Source of the DNA: Nicotiana tabacum
Taxonomy: Eukaryota; Streptophyta; Magnoliopsida; Solanales; Solanaceae
Direction: 5' to 3'
DNA: 64,000 bases
Assembly: GCF_000715075.1 (NCBI RefSeq)
Contig: NC_134095.1
Coordinates: forward strand, 53,124,806-53,188,805
Shown here: positions 11,525 to 23,644 of the stretch, piece by piece
How positions within the stretch are numbered: position 1 is the first letter of the stretch
Layout: every line of letters starts with the position of its first letter
The notes under the pieces: model-generated
Seen by the model: only the letters and a program-made list of their open reading frames with translations
What the model was told of the DNA's origin: nothing
Database searches by the model: none
Position numbers and translations under genes: made by a program

Positions 11525-14345
11525 GTTGTCATCAAACCCGCCAAGATAGTGCTCGACTCTGTGCCCATTGACTCTGAAGATCTCACCATTTTTGTTTTTC
11601 AAATCAAGAGCACCAAACGGAGTTACAAGCACCACCTCAAAAGGGTCCACTCCATTTTGGTTTAAGATTTTCCGGAAATAGTCGTTACCGAGAGTTGAAC
11701 AAGAGAACGAAATCACCCACTTTGATCTCCTTGCCACGAGCATACTTGTCATGTAAGTACTTCATCTTGTCCTTATACAAGGACGGGCTGGAATATGCAT
11801 GAAACCGGAACTCATCAAGCTCATCCAGTTTCTTTGACCAGTCCGTCCTATTTGTATTAACCATCTTTGACAATATACTCTTGATCTCCCTGTTGGAGAC
11901 CTCAACTTGCCCACTTACCTGAGGATGGTAAGGTGTTGAAACCTTATGATTGACATCATACTTTGCAAACAAAGTGTCAAATTCCTTATTGTAGAAATGA
12001 GACCCTCCATCACTGATGATTGCTCTAGAAGTGCCAAACCGAGTAAAGATACTCTTCATGAGAAAAGCCACAACACTCTCGGCCTCATTGTTGGGTAAAG
12101 CCACGGCCTCAACCCACTTTGAAACATAGTCAACTGCCACCAGAATGTACGTATTGCCATATGAACTCACGAAAGGGCCCATGAAGTCAATGCCCCACAC
12201 ATCAAATATGTCAACCTCAAGAATAGTAGTGAGAGGCATCTCATCTTTCTTTGAAATTCCACCCGCTCTTTGACACTACTCACATCTCTTCATAAGCTCA
12301 CCCGCATCCTTGTACAATGTAGGCCAATAAAAATCAGCACCTTTGAAGCTCTCCTCGCCCCACCATGATGACCATCGTAGGGAGAGGAATGACAAGCATC
12401 CAGAATACTCATTTGCTCTTCCTCCGGAACACATCTCCGGATCATACCATCATTACAGATTTTGAACAAGTAAGGCTTATCTCAGTAGTAGTCCAAGCTA
12501 TCCCGTTTAAGCTTTTTCCTTTGGTCAGAAGAGAGCTCACACGGAACAATACCGGTCACAAAAAAGTTAGCAACATCCGCAAACCAAGGCATGCTATTCA
12601 CAGATACGGAGAGGAGTCACTCATCAGGCAATGAATCATTAATTCTGAGGCCATCACAAGGCCTCCCCTCCTCCTCCAAGCGGAAAAAGTGGTCCACCAC
12701 TTGGTTTTCACTCCCCTTCCGATCCATAATCTCGAAATCAAACTCTTGAAGCAATAGAACCTATCTCATCAACCGAGCCTTAGAATCCTTCTTTGTCATC
12801 AAGTAGCGGAGTGCTGCATGGTCGGTATGAACTATCACCTTGATACCCATGAGATAAGGCCTAAACTTCTCCATTGCAAACACAATTGCTAACAACTCTT
12901 TTTCCGTCACCGTGTAATTCACTTGAGCATCATTCATTATTTTGCTTGCATAATACACCGGGTGAAACATCGTATTCACTCTTTCACCAGAAACTGCTCC
13001 TACCGCAACATCGCTTGCGTCAAACATGAGCTCAAAAGGTAAGCTCCAATTGAGTGCGGTACTAATGAGAGTGGTTGTCAATTTGTATTTGATAAGTTCG
13101 AAAGCTTTCATACATTCCTCATTGAACACGAACTTGGCATCCTTTTCTAATAACTTGCACAAAGGATTTACTACCTTAGAAAAGTCTTTGATGAATCTTT
13201 GGTAGAACTCAGCATGCCTAAGAAAACTCCTAACCCTCTTGACTGAAGTAGGAGGAGAAAGCTTTGAGATCACTTCAATTTTAGCCTTGTCTACCTCTAT
13301 GGCATGCTTTGAGATCTTATGGCTGAGGACAATGCCTTCATCGACCATAAAGTGGCATTTTTCCCAGCTAAGCACAAGATTGGTCTCTTCACACCGGGCC
13401 AACACCTTGTCAAGATTCTTCAAACATTCATCAAAAGAGTCAACCACAACACTGAAGTCATCCATGAACACGTCCAAAATGTTCTCCACCCTGTCGGTAA
13501 ATATGGCTATCATACACCGCTGGAATGTAGTCGGTGCATTACACAAACCAAATGGTATCCTAGAAAAGGCAAAGGTGTCATATGAACATGTGAAGGTGGT
13601 TTTCTCCTGATCTTACAGAGCAATCAAAATTTGGTTGTAACCTGAGTACCCATCCAGAAAATAGTAGAAGGCACGCCCAGCAAGTCTATCTAGTATCTGG
13701 TCAAGAAAGGGTAATGGAAACCGATCATTGCGGGTCACTTTATTCAGTTTGCGGTAGTCCATGCACACCCTCCATCCGGTGATAGTCCTGGTTGGAACTC
13801 ATTTCGCTCATTGGTAACCACAGTCATGCCACCCTTCTTCGGTACACATTGCATCGGCAAAGTCCAAAAACTATCCGGGATATGGTACACAACCCCTGCA
13901 TCTAGACACTTGATCACCTCCTTTTTGACAACCTCTTCCATAGCCTCATTCAACCTCCTTTGATGTTCCATGGAGGGTTTGGCATCATCTTCAAGTATAA
14001 TCTTGTGTATGCAAAAGGCGGGGCTTATTCCCTGAATATCAGCTAAGGTCCATCCAATTGCCTTCTTCCATCTTTGGAGCACCTCCAGTGTTGCATCTAC
14101 CTGCACGTTAGTAAGACAAGAGTTGAACTAGGGCCTAAGAATTCATACCTAAGGTGTGAGGGAAAAGGATTCAACTCCAAAATGAGAGATTCCTCAATAG
14201 AGGGCTTTGTTGGGGGAGTTTTTCTGTTCTCAAGATCCAAAGAGAGCTTTCGAGGCTCATAAGAGTAAGAGCCTATTCCATGCAAAGCATTGACACACTC
14301 CACCCGACATTCATCCTCATTGACATCAAGGTTCAACAATACCAC
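11525..14345 (-). pseudogene. Athila-like pol: reverse transcriptase, RNase H, integrase
   Basis: Read right to left. RT spans roughly 14106-13100, with the catalytic FMDDFSV at 13457-13468. RNase H follows (13100-12761), containing FDASD and HTDHAALRYL. An integrase HHCC zinc-finger region lies near 12365-12250. The integrase core at 12239-11685 has [14 protein letters not shown] and a downstream Glu region ([10 protein letters not shown]); the C-terminal part runs to the LTR insertion at 11524. Together these would copy RNA to DNA and integrate it. Stops and frameshifts occur near 13744, 13610, 12761, 12240 and 11700. The frame is cut at 11525 and resumes at 9001. Dead copy. Confidence 0.88.
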
Positions 14346-14701
14346 TTATATAGGGTCCTCCACATTGATCATTGCACTAGTATCATCAATTATCACTTCC
14401 GTGACAAGATCCACAAAGAGCACACTTCAGTACTGTTGGGCTGCTTCATTGATTTGCACATATGAAAGACCGTTTTTCATCACCCATCCAGAAGGTGAGC
14501 TCTCTTGCTTCAACATCAACCAAGGCCTTCCCAGTTGCAAGGAAAGGTCTTCCCAATATGGTCGGAACCTCATAGTCAACCTAACAGTCCAAGATCACAA
14601 AATCAGCAGGCAAAATGAACTTGTCCACCCGAACAAGAACATCATCAATAATGCCAAGCGGCCTCTTCATAGTTCTATATGCCATTTGAAACCTCATTGA
14701 A

Positions 14702-15620
14702 CAGCGGCGGATCCAGGATTCGAAGGTTACGGGTGCCAACATGTTATGCATACAGTATACATGTCACTAGCTACAAAGACATATTAGGAATAATAGATCG
14801 GCTGTTAGTTTTTTGTTAATTCAAATAGACCTTTCATTCACAAAGCAAATAAGTTTGATTTTAGTTTAATTTTTTAAAATAAAAATGCAAAAGAAAAATA
14901 ACATTTCATGAAAGAGTGCCTCCAATATAAAAACTTGCTTAAAGAGTAACTTAACTACTATATATTCTTTGTTTGACTAGATTAATTTACTTGTGTTGTT
15001 CTTGAATTGATTTTAATTGTTGATTTATATGACAATTATTTTCAAAGAAAAACCTTCAACATTCAACCTATGATATTTGACTCAAAATGACTATTAATTT
15101 TCAAAACCAAATAGAAGATATTGTTCAAATTGTACTCTAATATATACATTAATATCTTTTTACTAAAAAGAAAGAAATTATACGCTAATTAAAATCAATT
15201 CAAATTACCTATTGAAAATAATGCTCATAAAGTAAGGTATAATGATAGAAACAAAATGAGGACTTAAAGTTAAAAAAATGAAGAAGAGAGATTTAGCAAA
15301 TGAAAGGAAGAAAAGGAGGGCAAGAACCGATAAAGAAGGAATTTTCAGTCCAACTGAAAATGAAGGAAACCTTAATAAGTAGAAAAACAGGAAAAAGAAC
15401 TGAGATGGTCCAGCAAGGAATCGACCTTGCATTCATGAGGCCGACGACATCCTTCAGAATGGACATTGAACCAATGGCACCCGCGTCCACTTTGTGACTT
15501 TTGGGTGCCACTCTATCAATATATACGTTTATTCACAGAGATACTATGTACATAGCAAGAATTTTAGTGAAGCGAGCGGGTGGCGTGGCACCCCTACCTC
15601 ATAAGGTAAATCCGCCCCTG
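14702..15620. mobile_element. hAT-like MITE (919 bp) with 8-bp TSD
   Basis: Termini are CAGCGGCGGATCC on the left and, as reverse complement on the right, CAGGGGCGGATTT. The element is flanked by a perfect 8-bp duplication TCATTGAA at 14694-14701 and 15621-15628. An 8-bp TSD with CAG-type termini is the hAT signature. No transposase frame is present, so it is non-autonomous. It sits inside the protease-to-RT part of the Athila pol, so it is younger than that element. Confidence 0.88.
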
Positions 15621-15628
15621 TCATTGAA

Positions 15629-16272
15629 GTATCCCTCGGTTGACCAATACCCAAAGTTTTGAACACGGAGTAAGGCATCAAATTGATACTTGCACCCAAA
15701 TCGCATAATGCCTTAGCAAAATCCACACTCCCAATGGTACATGGAATGGTGAAAGCGTCGGGATCTTCAAGTTTTGGAGCCATCGAGTGCACAATTGCAC
15801 TTACTTGGTGAGTCATTTTGATGGTCTCACAGTTCATGGATCTCTTTTTAGTCTCCAAGTCTTTTATGAACTTGGCGTAACCTGGCATTTGCTCAAAAGC
15901 TTCCACCGAAGGAACATTGATTGATAAGATCTTCATCATGTCAATAATTTTTCTAAATTAGTTCTCATTCTTCTGCTTCGCAAGCCTTTGAGGGTAAGGT
16001 GGAGGAGGCCTTGGCAAGGGAGCCTTAGCCTTGGGCACTATCATTTCCGGTATGTCTATTACGTGTTCCCTAGACGGGTTTACATCATCTTGAGTCTCCA
16101 CCTCATTATCATTAATGTCAATTCTCACTTTCGCATTCAAATTCTCTTCACTCACTTGCTCATCAACTATAGGGACATCATCATCTTGTACTTCAACCTC
16201 ATCACTCACAATTTCCTTTTGCTTGGAGGTATTCACATCACCACCTCGGCCGCTTCTAATAATCATCGCCAT
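15629..16272 (-). pseudogene. Athila-like protease region
   Basis: Minus-strand frames here carry an acidic, proline-rich linker (16272-15958) and then a retropepsin-like domain with the active-site phrase DLGAS followed by INLMPYSVF (about 15730-15670), typical of Athila-type aspartic proteases that process the Gag-Pol polyprotein. A stop separates the two frames near 15957. The MITE at 14702-15620 replaces the continuation; the downstream remnant to RT lies at 14346-14693 and has no long frame. Confidence 0.8.
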
Positions 16273-17891
16273 TGCATGCCCGTGTTGTTCCCACCCTTTG
16301 GGTTTACTACCGTATCACTAGGTAGAGCCCCTTTAGTGTGAGTATTCAAAGATTGTGAAATCTAGCCAAGTTGAACCTCCAAATTCTAGATTGAAGTATT
16401 GTGGGATGCCAATTGGGCATCGAAGTCGGTGTTCTTCTTCATCATTTGTTCAAACAACATCTCGATCCCTCCCATCTCATTATTTGACAAGCTAAGACCT
16501 TGATAAGGAAATGGGAGTGGGTTGTTTGGTTGTTGAAACATCGGAGGTCTTTGAAAGCCTTGCCCCCGGTTCCCTTGGTTGCCATTATTCTAACCCCCTT
16601 GGTTGTTGTTTCCTCCTCAATTGTTGTTGTTGCCACTCCAGTTTCCCTGGTTGTTCTGGTTGCCCCAATTCTGATTGTTGTTCTCCTAGTTGCTATTGCC
16701 TTGTTGGTTTTGATTCCCCCAATTGCTATTGCCTTGTTGGTTTTGATTCCCCCAATTTCCTTGGGATTTCCACTGTTGTTGTTGGTTAGGAGCATTGCCA
16801 CTTTGTCCTTGGTAATTGTTCATGTACTGCACTTCTTCACTTTGCTCATCATATCCCTCATCTTGATTGAAACCACCACTACCTTGTTCATATTGATCCG
16901 GACTACCTTGACCTTGTTAGCCTCTTTGTCGCCTCTTATTGACCAATATATTGACACCTTCTATAGCATTTACTTGTCTAGGAGCTTGAACTTGTTGCAA
17001 TTGAGCTTTTGCCAACTGGTTCATTGTTGTAGTAAACTCTGCTATTGTCTGGCCATGATCATGGAGCTCTTTGTGCAAGTGGATGATAGTGGGGTCACCC
17101 TGTGGCACATTGGCTCGACTTTGCCAAGCTGAGGAAGTATCTGCCATCTCATCCAATATCTCACACGCCTTATTGTAAGGTGTGTTCATAAAATTTTCCT
17201 CTGCTAGCTGTTTCACTACACACTGATTGGTCGTGTTAATGCCATGGTAGAATGTCTGCTGAATCATTGCTTCGGTCATATCATTATTCGGACATTCTTT
17301 CACCATTGTCTGATATCTCTCCCAAATCTCATGAAGTGGTTCATTAGGTTCCTGTTTGAAGGCCAAAATCTCATCTCTCAAAGTCGCCATATGCCCTGGC
17401 GAGAAAAACTGGGCTATAAACTTGTCCGTCAACTTATCCCATATAGTGATGGAATGGATGAGAAGTCTTTCATGCCAGTCCAAAGCTTTTCCTCTAAGTG
17501 AGAAAGGGAATAATCTCCACCGCAAAGCATCTTCTGACACATTTGTTTGCTTGCTTCCCCAACAGGTATCCACAAAGCCCTTAAGATGTTTATATGCATT
17601 CTGATGGGGAGAATCTGTAAAATACCCTCGCTGCTCCAATAATGTCAACATCACATTTGTAATTTGAAAATTCCCCGCCCGAATTCGGGGTGGGACAATT
17701 GCACTAGTATATCCTTCGTTTGGAAGCACCCGAGGAGCTACTCTTGGAAGAGGCGGGGGAGGGTCTCGAACATTATCATTGGCCCGGCGGCCTCTCCTTA
17801 GAGCTTAAGGCACTATAGGTACCTCATCATCTATATTATCATCTACCTCCTCCCCCGGAATAGCATTTCCAAGATTATCGTTGTTCGCCAT
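16273..17891 (-). pseudogene. Athila-like gag
   Basis: The start codon is at 17891-17889, about 100 bases downstream (minus strand) of the primer site. An in-frame TAA at codon ~33 follows, then an uninterrupted 270-codon stretch to 16917. This holds the retrotransposon capsid domain: FPFSLRGKALDW and the downstream LRDEILAFKQ region near 17500-17350. The C-terminal part (16910-16440) is rich in Asn/Gln/Gly, with NQNQQGN repeats, instead of a zinc knuckle. Several stops, likely former Gln codons, and a frameshift before 16272 inactivate it. Confidence 0.85.
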
Positions 17892-17987
17892 TTTGTACCT
17901 GAATTGATGACACACAAGTTAGTAACACAGAAGGAAAGAAAAATAAAACACAAAACTAGTCAGATAGATAGCCAAAACTGTTTAGCT

Positions 17988-18004
17988 CCCCGACAACGGC
18001 ACCA
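17988..18004 (-). promoter_or_regulatory. Primer binding site, tRNA-Asp type
   Basis: Minus-strand TGGTGCCGTTGTCGGGG, five bases inside the 5' LTR edge, matches (with two changes) the complement of the tRNA-Asp 3' end that primes Athila-group reverse transcription. Confidence 0.8.
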
Positions 18005-18922
18005 AAAAGTGATCGGGTCCAACCCTACACCACTATAGAGTGGCAAGAGCGGTCGATGCAGCTTTTACCCGAGAAGGTCGGGATCGAATCCACAAGGAGC
18101 TAATGTTTGGAGTTGGATTCCTATATAATCTAGCAATGTGTAGTGTTCTTGATTTCACTTCCAATTATTCTTTTGTTTGTTTTCTATTTCTAATTTTATA
18201 CTAGTGATGCACGAAATTAAGATAAGTAGATATTTTTGCAGGGTTTTCTAAATGGGTAAAAGGCACTAGGGAAGTGACTTACTCCTAGGTGAGTATCTAA
18301 TGGGATCTAAAACTTACGGCAATAATATTATAGTTGGGATCGTGATATAGCCAATGCACGAAGCTACTCACTCTATACCTCTCGGTAGTTTAAGTGACTT
18401 TGCACTAATTGACTTTCTCAAGCCCAATTGGGTGTTAAATTTGTGAAAGCAAAGTTGGCTCAAGCCAGGTATTACTATCTCTAGGCTTAACCCTTTAATT
18501 GGGGATATCAATCTCTTGAATGCACCCCAATTCCTTGTTGGCCTGAATTTCCTAGACTCAAGCTCTCTTTCTCAAGAGGATCCTAAGTCAAAAAGGCACA
18601 TATTAGTGTTTGCAACCAACAATTCAACATAGAAAGCATAAATCAAGCCAAATATCAATCACCCATAAACATCTAAGCCCTAAAATAAGAGACCCATTAA
18701 ATACCCACACTAGGGTTGAGCCACAACCCTAGCTAATGAGTTTAGCTACTCATAACTAAAGATGAAGTCATAGATTGAGATGAAGAATAACCCATAAAAT
18801 GTAATTACAAGATAAGAAACTAAGATCAATTGCTAAACAAGCTACAAAATTACTCAAAATAGGTAAAATATGGCGTTCACGTGCTCAGCTAAGGTAAAAT
18901 GACCTAAAAATCTGAAAAAGAA

Positions 18923-18932
18923 GTATTTATAC
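18923..18932 (-). promoter_or_regulatory. TATA box of Athila 5' LTR
   Basis: Minus-strand AGTATAAATA lies immediately downstream of the CpG-rich array and upstream of the R-U5 part of the LTR. It is the expected Pol II promoter of the element. Confidence 0.6.
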
Positions 18933-18959
18933 TCAGCTAAAGTTTTTGAATAAAAATGC

Positions 18960-19265
18960 TCCTGACGGAGGTACCGCTGACAGCAAAAAATGGACCACTG
19001 CAGCAGTGAGGCTATCGTTGCTGCATAAAATCAAGCGCGAACCGCGGTCTTCAACTTTAGATCAATCTTGAGGCTCTCTGGATCTCTTCTCTACGGACCG
19101 CAAAAAAAGGACCGCTGTCGTGGCGGAGGCACCGCTGCTGCATAAAAGCACCGCGGTCAGCGGTGACTTGAAATCCCAAAAATTGCATCTCTCTAAACCT
19201 TGCCACCGCAAACCGCGATAAAAGGACCGCCTCAGTGGTGGATCCTCCGCGTCCGCGGTTGGTTT
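18960..19265 (-). repeat. CpG-rich palindromic array in Athila U3
   Basis: Degenerate units mixing ACCGCGG, ACCGCTG, GACCGCAAAAAA and GCTGCATAAAA fill about 300 bp right upstream of the TATA box. The same units occur internally at 7740-8820. Many are short palindromes around CCGCGG. No frame is supported. Confidence 0.75.
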
Positions 19266-19466
19266 TTCATTGTAGCTCTCAATTGACTTGGCTTTGAACT
19301 TGTGCAGGTTTCACTCCTTTTTGAGCTGGTTATGACATCCTTGTCTCTTTTTGACCAAACACTGCAAACAACACAACAAGTTAGCTTTCTGGAATACTTG
19401 TACACACCTTTAATACAGAACTCAAGCAAAAAAGGAGCATAAATAGACTAGAATCCCTAGTTATCA

Positions 19467-22030
19467 CTATCCACAATGACCCAAACTGCATCAAACTTCC
19501 TTTGAGTCCATGGGAGTCCAATAACAAAATCCATAGTGATATGCTCCCACTTCCACTCAGGAATCTCTATCTTCTGAAGCAAACCACCATGTCTCTGATG
19601 CTCGTACTTTAATTGCTGGCAATTTAGACACCGAGACACATATGTCACTATGTCTTTCTTCATTCTCCTCCACCAATAATGCTTTCGCAGGTCCTGATTC
19701 ATCTTGGCGGCGCCCGGATTATTAGAATACTGGGAACTGTGGGCCTCATCTATAATCAAGTCACGAAGTCCATCCACATTAGGCACACAAACACGACCCT
19801 GCATCCTCAAAATCCCATCATTTTCAACAGTAACCTGCTTGGCATCTCTGTGCCGCACTGTGTCCCTAAGGACAAGCAAATAAGGGTCATCATACTGCCA
19901 CTCCCTGATGTGCTCAAACAATGAAGATCTAGTGACCGTACAAGCTAAAATACAACTAGGCTCAGAAACATCCAACCACACGAACTTATTAGCCAAATCC
20001 TGAACATCTAACGCAAGCGGTCTCTCACCGACTGAAATGTACGCAAGGCTGCCCATACTAGTTGACTTCCTACTCAAAGCATCGACCATCACATTGGCCT
20101 TCCCAGATGATACAATATGGTGATATCATAGTCTTTCAATAACTCTAACCACCTCCTCTACCTCAAATTGAGTTCCTTTTTCTTGAATAAATACCTAAAT
20201 ATTGATGATCCGTGAACACCACACACGACATGGCATAACGATAGTGCCTCCAAATCTTCAGCGCATGAACAATGGCTTCCAACTCTAAGTAGTGAAAACG
20301 GTAATTCTTCTCGTGAACCTTCAGCTGCCGCGAAATCCTGCCACCTTGCATCAATACCGCACCAAGTCCAATACGAGATGCATCACAATATACCATATAA
20401 GGCACTGATCCTGAGGCCAACACCAACATTGGCGCGTAGTCAAAGCAGTCTTGAGCTTCTAAAAGCTTGCCTCACACTCGTCCGACCATCTGAACGGGGC
20501 ACCCTTTTGGGTCAACCTAGTCAACGAGGTTGTTATAGATAAGAACCCTTCACAAACCGACGGTAATAGCCTGCCAATCCCAAGAAACTCCGAATCTTCG
20601 TAGCTAATGTGGGTATATGCCAGTTATTAACTACCTCAATCTTCTTAGGATCCACCTGAATACCCTATGCTGATACAACGTGACCCAAGAAAGCAACTGA
20701 ACTTAAGCAAAACTCGCATTTTGAAAATTTAGCATATAACTAGCTGTCTCTCAGAGTCTGAAGAACGACCCGAAGATGCTGCTCATGCTCCTCTAGACTA
20801 CGGGAGTAGATCAAGATATTATCAATAAAAACAATCACAAAGGAATCCAGATAGGGCTTGAACATCCGGTTCATCAAATCCATGAATGCTACTAGTCAGC
20901 CCAAATGACATCACTAGAAACTCATGCCCATAACGAGTCCGAAAAGCTATCTTAGGGATATCAGATTCCCTAATCCTCAACTGATGGTAGCCATACCTAA
21001 AATCAATTTTCGAAAACACTTTGGCACCATAAAGCTGATCAAATAAGCCGTCAATCCTCGACAATGGATACTTGTTCTTGATAGTGACTTTGTTTAACTG
21101 TTAATAATCTATGCACATCCTCATCGATTGATCCTTCTTCTTCACAAATAACACAGGTGCACCCTAGAGCGAGACACTAGGTCTAATAAAGCCATTATCA
21201 AGCAAATCTTGCAACTTCTCCTTCAATTCTTTAAACTCTAGCGGGGCTATAAGGTATGGCAGAATAGAAATGGGCTGAGTGTCCGGAGCCAAATCAATAC
21301 AGAAGTAAATATCTCTATCGGGTAGCATCCCTGGCAGGTCTGCAGGAAATACCTGTGGGAACTCTCGAACAACTAGCACAGAATCCATAGGAGGAACCTC
21401 CGCACTAAAATCATGGACATAAGCCAAATAAGCTAGACACCCCTTCTCGATCTTGTATCGAGCCTTTATATAGGACATCATCCTGCTGGTAGAATGGTCA
21501 GGGATTCCCCTCAACTCTAATCGAGGTATTCCCTGCAAGGCTAAGGTCACTGTCTTGGCATGACAATCCAATATAGCATGATAAAGTGACAACCAATCCA
21601 TACCCAAAATGACATCAGAATCAACCATATCGAGAAACAAAAGATCTACGCTAGTCTCAAACCTCCAATAGTAACCACACATGAATGATAGACACGATCT
21701 ACAACAATAAAATCTCCTATAGGGTTGGACACATATATAGGAGCACTCACAGAATCACGAGCCATAATCAAATATGAAGAAACGTAGGACGATACGTATG
21801 AATATGTAGAACCCGGATCAAATAGAACTGAGGCATCACTACTGCAAACTAAAATTGTCCCTGTGATAACTGCGTCAGAAGACTCGGCCTTAGGCTTGGT
21901 TGGAATAGTATAACATCGGGGCTGGGCCCCACCACTCTGAATCATATCTCTAGGATGGCCTTTTGTTGGTTGGCCTCCACCTCTAGCGGCCTAGCCTCCA
22001 CCTCTAGCGGCAAGACCTCTACCTCTGGCT
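19467..22030 (-). pseudogene. Tekay-like pol (protease, RT, RNase H, partial integrase)
   Basis: Minus-strand frames in order: protease with LFDPGSTYSYVSS near 21830; RT from about 21350 to 20550; RNase H 20429-20163 containing YCDASRIG and VFTDHQ; integrase zinc-finger region near 19700-19600 (HYWWRRMKKDI, CLNCQQ) and the start of the catalytic core (MDFVIGLPW) before the Athila LTR. The RT catalytic motif reads FIDN at 20818-20829 instead of FIDD, a G-to-A-type loss of an essential aspartate. Stops and frameshifts occur near 21646, 21164, 21064, 20822, 20429 and 20100. Dead. Confidence 0.85.
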
Positions 22031-22039
22031 CCCTGATCA

Positions 22040-22583
22040 TTACCGCAGGCTAGCTGAGCGGGCGGTGATGCAACCTGTGCCAAAATCATGGCACGAGAAC
22101 CTTGTTGTGGCTTGCCGCCCAATAATCTCGGACAAGTCCTCCTAATATGCCCATAAAAACCACACTCAAAACATCCATCCTAGTACTGTGGCTGTTGAAA
22201 GTGAGACTGACCCAAAAGGGCTGGCTGACCACGGTAATAACTCTAAATAGGAGGTGCATGAGCTGGCGGTGCACTGTAGGCTGGTGCCCAGAATGAGGCA
22301 CATAAGGACCGCGACTCCCTGAAGCACTATGGTATGTCTGAAGCGCTGAATGATATGGCCTGGGAGGATGGCCCCTACCAAGAGTACCCCTGCCTCCAGA
22401 CGAGGCACCACTAAAACCACCTGAATGACGAGGTCTCTTGTCAGATCCCTGACCTCTCCTTGGGATAGAACTATCTCGACTCGCCTGACGACATTGGCAG
22501 TCGCCTGGAAAGAAATCTCACTCCTAGTCTCCTTATCCATTTGCAATTTGATAGGTTGAACAAGTCCATAAATCTCCTTCTCA

Positions 22584-22619
<36 letters not shown>

Positions 22620-23444
22620 GTAGGAAGCAAAAGAATAGCATGACAGGCTAAATCTACAAATCGAGTCTCGTACTGAGTGACAGCCATAGAACCCTGCTGC
22701 AGACGCTCGAACTGCCTCCGATAGCCCCCCCTCTAAGTGATAGGAAGGAACTTCTCAAGAAATAACTGAGAGAACTGGTCCCTAGTAAGAGCAGGAGAAC
22801 CAGCTGGTCTGGTCAACATATAATCCCTCCACTATCTCTTGGCGGAATGATCCCCATGTTCCGTAACACCTAATGACAACTGTCTAGATAGTCCTGGGGA
22901 TCCTCTGAAGATGCCCCGCTGAAGTGAACTGGGAAAATCTTGGTAAACCTATCCAATCTCCACAAAGCCTCTGAAGACATAGCCGATCCATCATCGGTCA
23001 GTGCCGCAACACCCGGCTGAACTACCCCAACGGGGTGAGCTGCTGGAGTCTGAAACTAAGGAACCATCTACTCTGGAGTGTGAGTAGCAGGAGTCTGTAC
23101 TCCTCTCCCAACCTGAGAGATGGTTGGTGCTACAGGAAATATGCTGGTATGAGCACACTCTCCGTAAGGCCCACTAGACCAACCAAAGCATCATGAAGCA
23201 TTGGGGTGGCGATGAACCCCTCCGGGACCTGAGCTGTTTTGGAAGGAACAGTCTGGGCTGGAACCTCATCATAAAATTCCATCTGAGGCTCCTCTACTGG
23301 TGCTGCTGCTCGAGCTCTATGCTGAGCCCTGCCCTTTTTTCGGCTTCTGGCACGACCTCAACCTCTACCTCTGCCCATCATTGGAGCTGCCACTTGGGGC
23401 TCTCGCTACTGCTCAACTGAAGATGTGATGCATGTTCTCGCCAT
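22040..23444 (-). pseudogene. Tekay-like gag with CCHC zinc knuckle
   Basis: A start ATG at 23444-23442 opens a frame broken by several stops. An Arg/Gly-rich N-terminus is followed by capsid-like sequence (about 23000-22640), an Arg-Glu run encoded by a CT microsatellite (22579-22618), a Ser/Gly-rich linker and a zinc knuckle CFECGFYGHIRRTC at about 22180-22135. The knuckle would bind genomic RNA. Same organisation as gag at 28513 and 56285. Non-functional because of stops and frame changes near 22690, 22300 and 22086. Confidence 0.8.
22579..22618 (-). repeat. CT/GA microsatellite inside gag
   Basis: About 40 bases of near-pure CT on the plus strand. On the coding strand it reads GAGAGA and encodes alternating Arg-Glu. 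The related gag at 55428-55871 has a shorter, interrupted version at 55410-55440, so the tract expanded in this copy. Confidence 0.8.
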
Positions 23445-23644
23445 CTGTGAGAGAACAAAATAGAAGAGTTCAATCAACACTGATAGAATAAAATTGCACG
23501 ACAGAGAAGAATAGAAGGGAAACTGTTCCTAACTCCATAGCCTCCGGAAGATAAGTATAGACGTCTCTGTACCGATCCTCTAGATTCTACTAAGTTTGCT
23601 CATAACTCGTGAGACCTATGTAACTTAGTATTCTAATACAAACT

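Larger units (their letters stand above)
5533..19466 (-). mobile_element. Athila-like Ty3 retrotransposon, multiply interrupted
   Basis: A minus-strand element read from right to left: 5' LTR (18010-19466), primer site, gag, protease, RT-RNase H, integrase, an LTR-like spacer and an extra ORF in the env position. Gag and pol residues (FMDDFSV in RT, DLGAS protease) and the tRNA-Asp-type primer site fit the Athila group. Three later insertions break it: a plus-strand Tat-type element at 5532, a solo LTR at 9002-11524 and a MITE at 14702-15620. The 3' LTR is not in the window. The 5' LTR joins the integrase of the next element at 19467, so Athila inserted there. All genes are pseudogenes. Confidence 0.85.
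18010..19466 (-). repeat. 5' LTR of Athila-like element
   Basis: On the minus strand the LTR opens TGATAACTAGGGATTC at 19466 and ends GGACCCGATCA at 18010 (1457 bp), next to the primer site. It contains the CpG-rich array at 18960-19265 in U3 and a TATA box at 18923-18932. The host element resumes directly at 19467, where the first bases CTATC should be the target duplication; the partner copy is outside the window. Frames inside (19232-19429) are not genes. Confidence 0.85.

Noticed and set aside
16500..17132. 210-codon hydrophobic plus-strand frame
   Set aside because: Antisense of the Asn/Gln-rich gag C-terminus; AAC/CAA codons read backwards give Val/Leu.
22579..22618. Arg-Glu repeat as a functional RE domain
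   Set aside because: Encoded by a microsatellite inside a broken gag and much shorter in the related copy.
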